DNA of 15,191 nt, taken from positions 1-15,191 of the forward strand of contig JARFQM010000399.1 in the NCBI GenBank assembly GCA_029287755.1, given 5' to 3'. The notes under the pieces were generated by a model, which ran no database searches, was not told the DNA's origin, and was given only the letters and a program-made list of their open reading frames with translations. Origin of the DNA: Desulfofustis sp. Its GTDB lineage: Bacteria; Desulfobacterota; Desulfobulbia; Desulfobulbales; Desulfocapsaceae. Below, one piece after another: positions 7,512 to 13,892 of this stretch (the stretch's first letter is position 1; the number at the start of each line of letters is the position of its first letter). Both the position numbers and the translations under genes were made by a program.

Positions 7512-8693
7512 TTAAATAGTCATTATGGTGGTGCCGCTGTTGCCCATCAACCCATAGGTCTGGGCCATGGCCACCTTGGCGCCTTGCACCTGTCGCTCAC
7601 CGCAGCGGCCCCTGAGCTGATTGGCGCACTCGATAACCTGCCAGATCGCCTGGGCCGAGAGGGCCTCGCCATGGGATGAAAAACCGCCGCTCGGGTTGAC
7701 CGCCAGCTTACCGCCGATTTTGGTGTCGCCGTCCCGCAGCATCTTGTCCGCCTCCCCCTCGCCGCAGAAGCCGCAGGTCTCGAGATAGACCAGGTAGTGC
7801 CAGGAGCTGTTGTCGGGCAATTCGAGCACGTCGATGTCTTCGGGGCCGATTCCCGATTTCTCGTAGGCCTGCCTCGAGGCTGAGTAGCTCTCACTGAGCA
7901 TCGGTGCTTCGGCCACCGACGGACAGGAGAGGGCGGAGATACGGATAGTCGGGTCGCCATAGATGGCGCTGCCCATGGTGGTGGCGTTGATCTTCACCGG
8001 ATTGTCGGCCTTGCTGATAAGCTCTTCGTCAGCCGTCATGACAAGGGCAGCTGCTCCGGTACTGACCGGGCAGATCTCGAAGAGCCTCAGAGGCTCGCAG
8101 ACGTAGACAGAGCTCAGCACTTCCTCCAGACTGTAGGCCTTTTTAAACCGGGCGTCAGGATTTTTTGAGCCATACTCGCTCATCAGCACCTTGACCAGGG
8201 CCAGATCCTCTTCGGTGGTGTCGAATTTGGCCATCCGCTTGGTGCATTCCAGCGCCCAGTAAATGGGGTTGGGCATGCCGCCCATTTTCCACCGGATCAC
8301 GTCCCTGTCCTGGACGGCATTGTCCGATTTGGCGGTAAGAAAGCCCTTCGGGGAAACATCGGCGCCAAAGGCCAGGGCGGTGTCGGTTTCGCCGGCGGCG
8401 ACACTGTTGTAGGCCATCCTGATAGCCGCCGATCCCGTGGCACAGGCGTTGTACACGTTCACCACCGGTATTCCGGTCTCGCCAAAAATCGACTCTAGAT
8501 ACTGGCCGGAAAGATGACCGGCGTTGCCGCCGTAAATAAAAATCCCGGCCATGATCGACTGAATCTTCTGCCATTCGATGGCGGCATCCTTCAGCGCGCC
8601 CTCAACCGCCACCGCGGCAAAGTCGGCGAATACCTGCTCGGAGAAACCCATCCAGGGGTGAATCCCGGTTCCAATTATATAGACATCTCTCAT
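7512..8693 (-). CDS. SCP2-type thiolase (acetyl-CoA C-acyltransferase-like)
   Basis: 393 residues with the thiolase fold of the SCP2/non-decarboxylating branch. Nucleophilic Cys is C84 in YNACATGSAAIRMA; the C-terminal active-site His is probably H341 in NPSGGFSSHGEALSA. The segment that is usually HDCF-like or NEAF-like reads ELPDNSSW (about 291-298), and the C-terminal region (AQTYGLMGNSGTTIMTI) lacks the second catalytic Cys of classical thiolases. It therefore belongs with the archaeal-type thiolases that pair with a DUF35 protein, encoded directly upstream (24-nt gap). Expected role: CoA-dependent cleavage (or condensation) of a 3-oxoacyl-CoA. I chose the ATG at 8693 because GAGG is 8 nt away; the ATG at 8699 is only 2 nt from it. 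Last enzyme gene of the long operon. Confidence 0.85.
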   Translation of the reverse strand: MRDVYIIGTGIHPWMGFSEQVFADFAAVAVEGALKDAAIEWQKIQSIMAGIFIYGGNAGHLSGQYLESIFGETGIPVVNVYNACATGSAAIRMAYNSVAAGETDTALAFGADVSPKGFLTAKSDNAVQDRDVIRWKMGGMPNPIYWALECTKRMAKFDTTEEDLALVKVLMSEYGSKNPDARFKKAYSLEEVLSSVYVCEPLRLFEICPVSTGAAALVMTADEELISKADNPVKINATTMGSAIYGDPTIRISALSCPSVAEAPMLSESYSASRQAYEKSGIGPEDIDVLELPDNSSWHYLVYLETCGFCGEGEADKMLRDGDTKIGGKLAVNPSGGFSSHGEALSAQAIWQVIECANQLRGRCGERQVQGAKVAMAQTYGLMGNSGTTIMTI

Positions 8694-8723
8694 GGTCATT
8701 TCCTCAATAGTTTAATAAATCTG

Positions 8724-9158
8724 CTACTTAGCAGCTTTAAAAGCCCAGGTCACCACCTGCTGTTTTTCTTCGTTGGTATACATCGCCAGGGTGGTTGTCT
8801 CCATTTCCATACCCAACTCAAGTGCTTCCAGATCGGTATCGGTGATGATGCCTGCCACCTGGATATTTTCTTCTTCGAACTCAACCAGCCCGATACCGTA
8901 AGGGGTGATTTTCTTCTCGGTTTTAAAGGGCGGAGGGCAGGGATAATGCTGAATGGTGTAGCTCGCCAGCTTGCCCTTGCCGGGCAGAAGCACATCTTCG
9001 ACACCCTCCCGGGTGCAGCCGGGACGATGCTGGTAGTGCTCCTTGGGGAAAAAATAGGTGCCGCACGAATTACATTTGGCGCTCATCAATCTGACCTCTC
9101 CGGTGGACCAGTCCACCAGGTTCGGTATCCGCGCTACGGTATTGGTCATGTCTGCCAT
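8724..9158 (-). CDS. DUF35 / OB-fold zinc-ribbon acyl-CoA-associated protein
   Basis: 144 residues. An N-terminal rubredoxin-like zinc ribbon (C29-N-S-C32, then C48 in HRPGC) precedes an OB-fold (about 60-144: GKGKLASYT, PYGIGLVEFEE, VAGIITDTDLEALELGMEME). This is the DUF35 architecture of small proteins that form stable complexes with SCP2-type thiolases and, in archaea, bridge thiolase and HMG-CoA synthase and help bind CoA. The fourth Cys expected three residues after C48 is Glu51, so the ribbon may not hold zinc in the usual way. The start at 9158 (MADMTN) is chosen because AGAGGAG lies 7 nt upstream; an in-frame ATG at 9188 would include that site in the coding region. A MITE ends 49 nt upstream. 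Confidence 0.85.
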   Translation of the reverse strand: MADMTNTVARIPNLVDWSTGEVRLMSAKCNSCGTYFFPKEHYQHRPGCTREGVEDVLLPGKGKLASYTIQHYPCPPPFKTEKKITPYGIGLVEFEEENIQVAGIITDTDLEALELGMEMETTTLAMYTNEEKQQVVTWAFKAAK

Positions 9159-9206
9159 CGCTTCACTCCTCTCTTCCTGATATCGCATTAATAATTGCTG
9201 TAATCC

Positions 9207-9347
9207 GAGCCTTGTGCAAAACTAAGATTTTCGCTCAACATCAAACCATGCGAGAAATTTTACCACAGGCATATGATTGATATTCCGAGGATAAAATTTT
9301 GAGCATAACGCAGAGTGTGGGCGAAAAGATCGTTTTGCAAATGGCTC
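9207..9347 (-). mobile_element. 141-bp MITE, copy 1
   Basis: An element of 141 bp bounded by GAGCC/GGCTC ends. Terminal inverted repeats are GAGCCATTTGCAAAAC and GAGCCTTGTGCAAAAC (14 of 16). It is flanked on both sides by ATCC, a 4-bp target duplication (9203-9206 and 9348-9351). A second copy at 14972-15112 is the same length and differs at 5 positions only. There is no transposase or convincing ORF inside. It is inserted 1 nt past the enoyl-CoA hydratase stop codon, within the long operon. Confidence 0.8.
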
Positions 9348-9352
9348 ATCCT

Positions 9353-10120
9353 TTATTTTCCGATGAAATTTGGCTTTCTCTTTTCGAGAAAGGCGTTCAC
9401 GCCCTCTATCTTGTCCTCCAGAGAGAGCGCCAGCGCATACATTTCATATTCGTAGTCCAGCCCGTCCTGCAGGCTGGTCTGCATACCTTTGTTGATGGCC
9501 TGCTTGGCCAGTTTCAGGGCGGCCGAACTCTTGGCGGCGATCTTGGCCGCCACTTCTCTGGCCGCATCCATCAGTTCCTCCATGGGTACCACCCGGTTGA
9601 CCAGGCCGATCCGATCCGCTTCCTCGGCCCTGATGATGTCCCCGGTGAAGATCAGTTCCTTGGCCCGGCACGGACCGATGAGCCGCTGCAGCCGCTGAGT
9701 GCCGCCCCCTCCGGGAATGATTCCGAGGTTTATCTCCGGCTGACCGAATTTGGCCTTTTCGGAGGCGATGATCACATCACAGGCCATGGCGATCTCACAC
9801 CCCCCGCCGAGGCAAAAACCGTTTACCGCGGCGATGACCGGTTTGCTCAGCTTTTCAACGATTGAGCCCAGTCTGACGATATTGTGCGCCATAAACGGGG
9901 TGGTCGCATGGAACTCCTTGATGTCGGAGCCGGCCACAAAGGATTTGCCGGACCCGGTCAGGATCAGCACCTTGATATTCTCATCCTCTTCAACATCCCG
10001 GGCGGCTTCGGCAAATTCTGCCCTGGTCTGGATGTTCAGGGCATTCATCGCCTCTGGCCGGTTGAAGGTGATGACGGCGATATTCTCTTGCTTTTCGTAA
10101 ATGATGTTGTCGTAGGCCAT
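9353..10120 (-). CDS. Enoyl-CoA hydratase (crotonase family)
   Basis: 255 residues, standard crotonase length. Oxyanion-hole segments are FVAGSDI (61-67) and NGFCLGGG (100-107). Both catalytic glutamates of true hydratases are present: E109 in GGGCEIAMACD and E129 in GQPEINLGIIPGGGGTQRL. The C-terminus ends FLEKRKPNF, the family's usual terminal motif, so the nearby MITE has not truncated it. It should hydrate a trans-2-enoyl-CoA in the cytoplasm, one step of beta-oxidation. It starts 11 nt after the ligase alpha stop, with AGGGGAGAG ahead of the ATG, so it is tightly coupled within the operon. The acyl chain it acts on is unknown; a specialised crotonase (ring hydrolase or isomerase) is possible but less likely given both glutamates. 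Confidence 0.9.
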   Translation of the reverse strand: MAYDNIIYEKQENIAVITFNRPEAMNALNIQTRAEFAEAARDVEEDENIKVLILTGSGKSFVAGSDIKEFHATTPFMAHNIVRLGSIVEKLSKPVIAAVNGFCLGGGCEIAMACDVIIASEKAKFGQPEINLGIIPGGGGTQRLQRLIGPCRAKELIFTGDIIRAEEADRIGLVNRVVPMEELMDAAREVAAKIAAKSSAALKLAKQAINKGMQTSLQDGLDYEYEMYALALSLEDKIEGVNAFLEKRKPNFIGK

Positions 10121-10131
10121 TGCTCTCCCCT

Positions 10132-11514
10132 TTAGTCTGATAACGCGTGCCGGCGAATGCCGTACTCACACAATTTACTCAGTGCCTTTACCCCCGAAAT
10201 CAACGATGGAAAGACCGGCAGATCCTTGCCCAGCTCATCCATGATGACGTTTTTATAACGGTTGTAGCCAACGATCATACAGACGACCACAGGCTTGCCG
10301 ACATCTTTGACAATTTTCTGGATTATCTTCTTCTGCACCGCTTCCTGGGTGTATTCGAAACCGGCCAGGATGATTACTGCAGCATCGATGTTCGGATCGC
10401 TGAAAGCGTCATGAAAAGTGTTCTCCAGAGTCTTGGTAAAGCCGATTTTGGTTACTGAAAAATAGAGATCGACAGGGTTCGACACCGGGGTGTCGAACAT
10501 CTCCTTTAATTTTTCGGTGGTCTCCGGCGTCATCCTGGGAAGTTCCAGACCGTGGCTGGCGCAGAGATCGGAGACATTGACCCCGACGCTGCCGGCCAGG
10601 GTGATCACCGCGATGCGATTGCCCTTGGGCAGCGGCTGGGTCGAAAACACCTTGGCGAAATCTTTGAGCTCGGTGAAATCGTCGGCCATGATCATGCCGG
10701 TCTGCTTCACCGCGGCTTCTACTATTTTGGCGTTGGAGGCGATACTGCCGGTATGGCTCATTGCCGCTTTGGCGCCGGCCTCGGTGCGCCCGCCGCTGAG
10801 GAAGATCACCGGCTTTTCGGCAGCCACCTTTTTGGCGATCCGGGTGAGGTTTCTGCCATCGGTCACCGTTTCCAGATACATTGAAATCACTTCGACGTCA
10901 TCCTCGCTGCCGAAGTAGTCCAGCAGGTCGTTCTCATTGACATCGCATTTGTTGCCGATGGAACACACTTTATTGACGGCAAGGCTTTCGTTTTCGACGA
11001 TGTCCGAGGCCATGCCGGCGGCCAGAAGACCGGACTGGCCAATGAGCACCACATTGCCGCGGGGTACCTTTTTGGTCATCGGATAAATCGAGGTGACGAT
11101 ATTGCGGGAGACGATGCCCGAGCAGTTGGGCCCCATTACCCTGATACCGTGTTTCTTGGCAATATCGACTAGCTGTTTCTGAAAGACGACCCCCTCGCCT
11201 CCCATCTCGGCAAAGCCTGCGGACTCGATGATGACGGCCTTTACCCCCTTGTCCGCACACTCTTCCATGGTCGCCACGGTGAGCTTGGGAGTCGGCAGAG
11301 CGGTGACCACCAGGTCCACCTCCCCGGGAATCTCCTTTACCGAGCGATACACCTTGTACCCCAGTATCTCCTCTGATTTCGGGTTTACCGGGTAGACATC
11401 TCCGCCAAAATCGCTGTCCGCGATATTTTTAATGATGACATAGCCCAGTTTTCCCGGAGTTCCACTGGCACCGATAACCGCCACTGATCTCGGTTGGAAA
11501 AATAAGTCCATCAT
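10132..11514 (-). CDS. ADP-forming acyl-CoA ligase, alpha subunit
   Basis: 460 residues, matching the alpha subunit of split NDP-forming acetyl/acyl-CoA synthetases (AcdA type). Order: CoA-binding Rossmann domain with VIGASGTPGKLG (13-24) and MGPNCSGI (127-134), then a succinyl-CoA-ligase-like domain with SGLLAAGMAS and the phosphohistidine segment AAMSHTGSIASN, His254, then the third ligase domain. Reaction: acid + CoA + ATP to acyl-CoA + ADP + Pi, reversible, so it either activates a carboxylate at the cost of one phosphate bond or conserves energy as ATP. An in-frame ATG lies at 11610, but the CoA-binding domain begins right after MMDLFFQPRS, AAGGA precedes 11514, and the extension would overlap the beta gene. 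Forms a complex with the product of the beta gene 40 nt upstream. Substrate unknown. Confidence 0.88.
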   Translation of the reverse strand: MMDLFFQPRSVAVIGASGTPGKLGYVIIKNIADSDFGGDVYPVNPKSEEILGYKVYRSVKEIPGEVDLVVTALPTPKLTVATMEECADKGVKAVIIESAGFAEMGGEGVVFQKQLVDIAKKHGIRVMGPNCSGIVSRNIVTSIYPMTKKVPRGNVVLIGQSGLLAAGMASDIVENESLAVNKVCSIGNKCDVNENDLLDYFGSEDDVEVISMYLETVTDGRNLTRIAKKVAAEKPVIFLSGGRTEAGAKAAMSHTGSIASNAKIVEAAVKQTGMIMADDFTELKDFAKVFSTQPLPKGNRIAVITLAGSVGVNVSDLCASHGLELPRMTPETTEKLKEMFDTPVSNPVDLYFSVTKIGFTKTLENTFHDAFSDPNIDAAVIILAGFEYTQEAVQKKIIQKIVKDVGKPVVVCMIVGYNRYKNVIMDELGKDLPVFPSLISGVKALSKLCEYGIRRHALSD

Positions 11515-11554
11515 GATTGCACCGTCCTTGTGGTTATCCTTTGGCAATTGTCCG

Positions 11555-12250
11555 CTATTGGCTGAGAATAATGCGGGCATCGACGACAACGGCGCCGTCG
11601 CTGTAGGCAAACACCGGGTTCATGTCGATCTCTTCGATTCCGGGAGTGGCGTCGACGAAGTCAGAGAGTTTTACCAGCATCTCCTGGAGGCGCTGAACAT
11701 CGGCGGGATCCTGCCCCCGGTATCCCTGGAGCAGTTTCCTGCCCTGTATCTCGCTGGTCATTTCCACCGCATCGCGGTGCTCGATCGGTACTATCCGAAA
11801 GGACACATCCTTGAGCACTTCCACCAGGACGCCGCCGAGACCGAACATGACCACCGGTCCGAAGCTGCCGTCTTTGATCATCCCCATGATGATCTCGGTT
11901 CCGGCTCTGGCCATACCCTGAACCGACACCCCTTCGATAGCGGCGCCGGGAGCGTAAGCCCGGCAGGAGGTCATGATCTCATCGTAGGCCTTTTCTACGG
12001 CCTCCTTATCAGGCAGATTGATCTTTACCCCGCCGGCATCACTTTTATGGGTGATGTCCACCGATGATACCTTCAGAACCACGGGATAACCGATCTCCTC
12101 GCTGATGGTCACGGCCTCCTCTCTGCTGGCCGCAAGCACGGTTCTGGTGCATTCAATGCCGGCCTCGCCGAGGATCTGTTTGGCCTCGATTTCAGTGAGC
12201 ACCGCCCTCTTCTCCTGTCGGGCCCGGCTTAAAATATCAGCTGTAGTCAT
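11555..12250 (-). CDS. ADP-forming acyl-CoA ligase, beta subunit (ATP-grasp)
   Basis: 231 residues, the usual size of a separate beta subunit of NDP-forming acyl-CoA synthetase. ATP-grasp fold: GYPVVLKVSS (54-63), the conserved THKSDAGGV (67-75) whose His68 corresponds to the second phosphoryl-accepting His of this family, FGLGGVLVEVLKD (136-148) and EIDMNPV (207-213). It supplies the nucleotide-binding half for the alpha subunit, which carries His254. The ATG at 12250 is chosen because GAGGGA precedes it and the protein then starts MTTADILSRA, typical for the family; an extension to 12373 would overlap the SDR gene. Transcribed after the SDR (53-nt gap with a small hairpin at 12267-12283). 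Confidence 0.88.
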   Translation of the reverse strand: MTTADILSRARQEKRAVLTEIEAKQILGEAGIECTRTVLAASREEAVTISEEIGYPVVLKVSSVDITHKSDAGGVKINLPDKEAVEKAYDEIMTSCRAYAPGAAIEGVSVQGMARAGTEIIMGMIKDGSFGPVVMFGLGGVLVEVLKDVSFRIVPIEHRDAVEMTSEIQGRKLLQGYRGQDPADVQRLQEMLVKLSDFVDATPGIEEIDMNPVFAYSDGAVVVDARIILSQ

Positions 12251-12303
12251 TGCTTTTCCCTCACTGCTCCGCTGGCCGCGGAGTCTTTCGTTGATTCGAT
12301 TCG

Positions 12304-13071
12304 CTAGGCAGCCGTCAGTCCACCGTCGACATAGATGGTCTGACCGGAGACAAAACTGGCCGCGTCCGAACACAGATAGACCACTGCCCCGACCATATCT
12401 TCAGGCAAGCCTATTCTGCCCAGTGGAACGGCGGCGGCATATTTGGCAGCCAGCTGAGGATCCTCGGCTATGTGTTTGGTTCCGGGGGTAATGACCAGGG
12501 CCGGGCCCAGGGCGTTGACCCTGATCCCGCTGGGCGCCCACTCCAGGGCCAGCGCTTTGGTGATCAGTTCAACTGCGCCTTTGGTGGCGCAGTAGCCGCT
12601 GTTGCCGCCGGTATACCCCCGAATGCCGCGCACTGATGAGAGGTTCACAATGGCGCCGCCCTGCTGATCGCGCATCACCTTGCCCACTGCCTTGCAGGCA
12701 GCCATGGTACCCTTGACGTTGACCTCGAACAATTTGTCCCAGTCTTCGAGCGGATAGTCAAAGGCGTCCCGCTTGATATTCATTCCCATGGCGTTGACCA
12801 GGATATCGATTTTGCCGAATTTTTCGACAACCGTATCAACAAGGGCCTGAATGCTGGCTTCATCGGTAACATCGGCCGCCACGGCCACAGCCTCGCTGCC
12901 GGTCTCGGCGGAAATTTTCTCGGCAACCGCATCTATGGCCTGCTGGTTCCGGCTCGAAACCACCACCGTCGCCCCCTGATAGCCCAGGCCCAGGGCAAGC
13001 GCTTCACCTATGCCGCCGGCCCCGCCGGTGACGATCGCAATCTTCCCATCCAATCTGAACATATCCTTCAT
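12304..13071 (-). CDS. Short-chain dehydrogenase/reductase
   Basis: 255 residues, classical SDR. Nucleotide-binding TGGAGGIG (15-22), NAMG (93-96), Asn118 in NVKG, and the catalytic Ser145/Ser146 with Tyr160 and Lys164 (YCATK). The C-terminus ends VSGQTIYVDGGLTAA, as usual. The residues after beta-2 (SSRN) suggest NADP(H) preference (inference). It reduces a ketone or oxidises an alcohol. Phloroglucinol reductases are also SDRs of this size, so ring-ketone reduction is possible here, but a 3-hydroxyacyl dehydrogenase role in beta-oxidation is equally open: the operon otherwise lacks that activity. AAGGAG sits 5 nt before the ATG. Second gene of the operon, 47 nt after the cupin. Confidence 0.88.
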   Translation of the reverse strand: MKDMFRLDGKIAIVTGGAGGIGEALALGLGYQGATVVVSSRNQQAIDAVAEKISAETGSEAVAVAADVTDEASIQALVDTVVEKFGKIDILVNAMGMNIKRDAFDYPLEDWDKLFEVNVKGTMAACKAVGKVMRDQQGGAIVNLSSVRGIRGYTGGNSGYCATKGAVELITKALALEWAPSGIRVNALGPALVITPGTKHIAEDPQLAAKYAAAVPLGRIGLPEDMVGAVVYLCSDAASFVSGQTIYVDGGLTAA

Positions 13072-13118
13072 CTCATCTCCTTTGGTATACGTTTTTACTT
13101 GTCAGCTATGTGGAAAAA

Positions 13119-13448
13119 TTATGGTGAGACAATAAAAACCAGGACCTCCGCCGGCTTGCCGTTGTTGATCTCCATGTCGCGTTCCTCTCCCGGCGCGATG
13201 TAGATGCAGTCACCTGCAGCCAACACATGTTTTTCGTCAGGGCCATTGACGGTAATAGACCCCTTCACCACGTAGTACACCCGCTCTTTCGGGGAGGAGG
13301 ACATTTCCGCCCCGCCGTTGGGCTGGAAATAGGAGTAGCAGACAGTGGTCCGGGCGGTGTCGGCCTCGGTGAATTTCTGCAGCCCGTACACCTCGAAATG
13401 CCTAGCTGCGTCATAGGGGGTTCCCTCGGCATCTTTTACGCTAATCAT
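13119..13448 (-). CDS. Small cupin-domain protein without the usual metal histidines
   Basis: 109 residues forming a single cupin barrel. Motif 1 aligns around PNGGAEMSSSPKERVYYVVKGSI (split over residues 43-65): Glu55 and Gly63 fit, but the two metal-binding His are replaced (Met/Ser). Motif 2 (AAGDCIYIAPGEERDMEINNG, 77-97) also lacks its His. A bound metal is therefore unlikely, and a binding or isomerase-like role without metal is more plausible. It is the first gene of the long operon, with GAGGGA about 7 nt before the ATG, after a leader of about 225 nt. The function is not known; candidates are a ligand-sensing accessory or a lyase/isomerase on a pathway intermediate. Confidence 0.75.
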   Translation of the reverse strand: MISVKDAEGTPYDAARHFEVYGLQKFTEADTARTTVCYSYFQPNGGAEMSSSPKERVYYVVKGSITVNGPDEKHVLAAGDCIYIAPGEERDMEINNGKPAEVLVFIVSP

Positions 13449-13680
13449 AGCTTTCCCTCTCTTTGATAAATGAAGCAGCGGGCGCAGAACTCCAGGACTC
13501 GTTTGCCGGTTCCACCCCCACTATCAGGTTCTGCGGGGCACAGCCGGCGGGCAGCGCGCCTTTTCTCACAGCGTCAGCGGCACCTTGCGAGGCACGCTCC
13601 CGTTTACTCGACTGGCTGTCGGCTCGGCACCCCCGCCCCGCATGTTTTATATTGCGGAACTTTATCGAGCAATCTAAAAC
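13449..13680 (-). other. Long GC-rich leader of the catabolic operon
   Basis: About 225 nt between the predicted start of transcription (near 13674) and the cupin ATG. Most of it is markedly GC-rich and can fold into several stems, for example CTGC...GCAG closing around GGC-TGT-GCC in the minus-strand RNA. It borders the AT-rich promoter region abruptly. I recognise no known riboswitch. A possible 85-residue ORF (13698-13441) starts in the -10 region and overlaps the cupin start, so I do not call it a gene. Confidence 0.4.
13643..13661. promoter_or_regulatory. Degenerate operator copy 4 (operon leader)
   Basis: TGTTT...TGCGGAACT matches 12 of 19 positions of the operator at 13845-13863 and lies about +13 to +31 relative to the predicted start of the long operon. 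The match is weak in one arm, so this is tentative. It is the only candidate by which the IclR protein would control the long operon from a site inside the transcribed region. Confidence 0.3.
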
Positions 13681-13708
13681 AGAATACACGACAAGCATCC
13701 CATGTCAA
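13681..13708 (-). promoter_or_regulatory. Promoter of the long catabolic operon
   Basis: Minus strand: perfect TTGACA (13703-13708), 16-nt spacer, TATTCT (13681-13686, 4 of 6). Predicted start near 13674. The TTACATGTAA palindrome (13715-13724) ends 6 nt upstream of the -35 box, exactly as at the cyclase promoter, which strongly suggests the two are co-activated. Confidence 0.65.
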
Positions 13709-13714
13709 CTTTTT

Positions 13715-13724
13715 TTACATGTAA
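13715..13724. promoter_or_regulatory. TTACATGTAA palindrome at the operon promoter
   Basis: Perfect 10-bp palindrome with the same 6-nt gap to TTGACA as the copy at 548-557. Two further ATGTAAT half-motifs follow at 13746-13752 and 13778-13784, spaced 27 and 32 bp, inside the AT-rich stretch between this operon and iclR. Binding protein unknown. Confidence 0.5.
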
Positions 13725-13817
13725 TATGGGCACTTGACTATATTCATGTAATTATATGATTAATTTATGTTAATTAAATGTAATATCAATTTAAATTTCA
13801 GCTGAACGTGTTTTTTC

Positions 13818-13844
13818 TTGACACACACGGCAAACCATTCTAAT
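13818..13844 (+). promoter_or_regulatory. Promoter of the iclR-family gene
   Basis: Perfect TTGACA (13818-13823), 15-nt spacer, TCTAAT (13839-13844, 5 of 6). The predicted start is near 13851, in the middle of the operator at 13844-13864, which would give direct autorepression. The spacer is shorter than the 17-nt optimum. Confidence 0.5.
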
Positions 13845-13864
13845 TGTTTCGACATGCGAAACAA
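13844..13864. promoter_or_regulatory. Operator copy 3, best palindrome, overlapping the iclR promoter
   Basis: Perfect 8-bp inverted arms TTGTTTCG-N5-CGAAACAA. It abuts the -10 box and covers the predicted +1, the standard arrangement for an autorepressed regulator. Its core matches the sites at 338-356 and 642-662, which define the likely regulon. Confidence 0.7.
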
Positions 13865-13892
13865 CACTAAAAGCGACACAAGTCCAGAGCTT

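Noticed and set aside
13441..13698. 85-residue minus-strand frame ahead of the cupin
   Set aside because: It begins within the promoter (-10 to -35 region) and overlaps the cupin start; composition looks like translated GC-rich leader.
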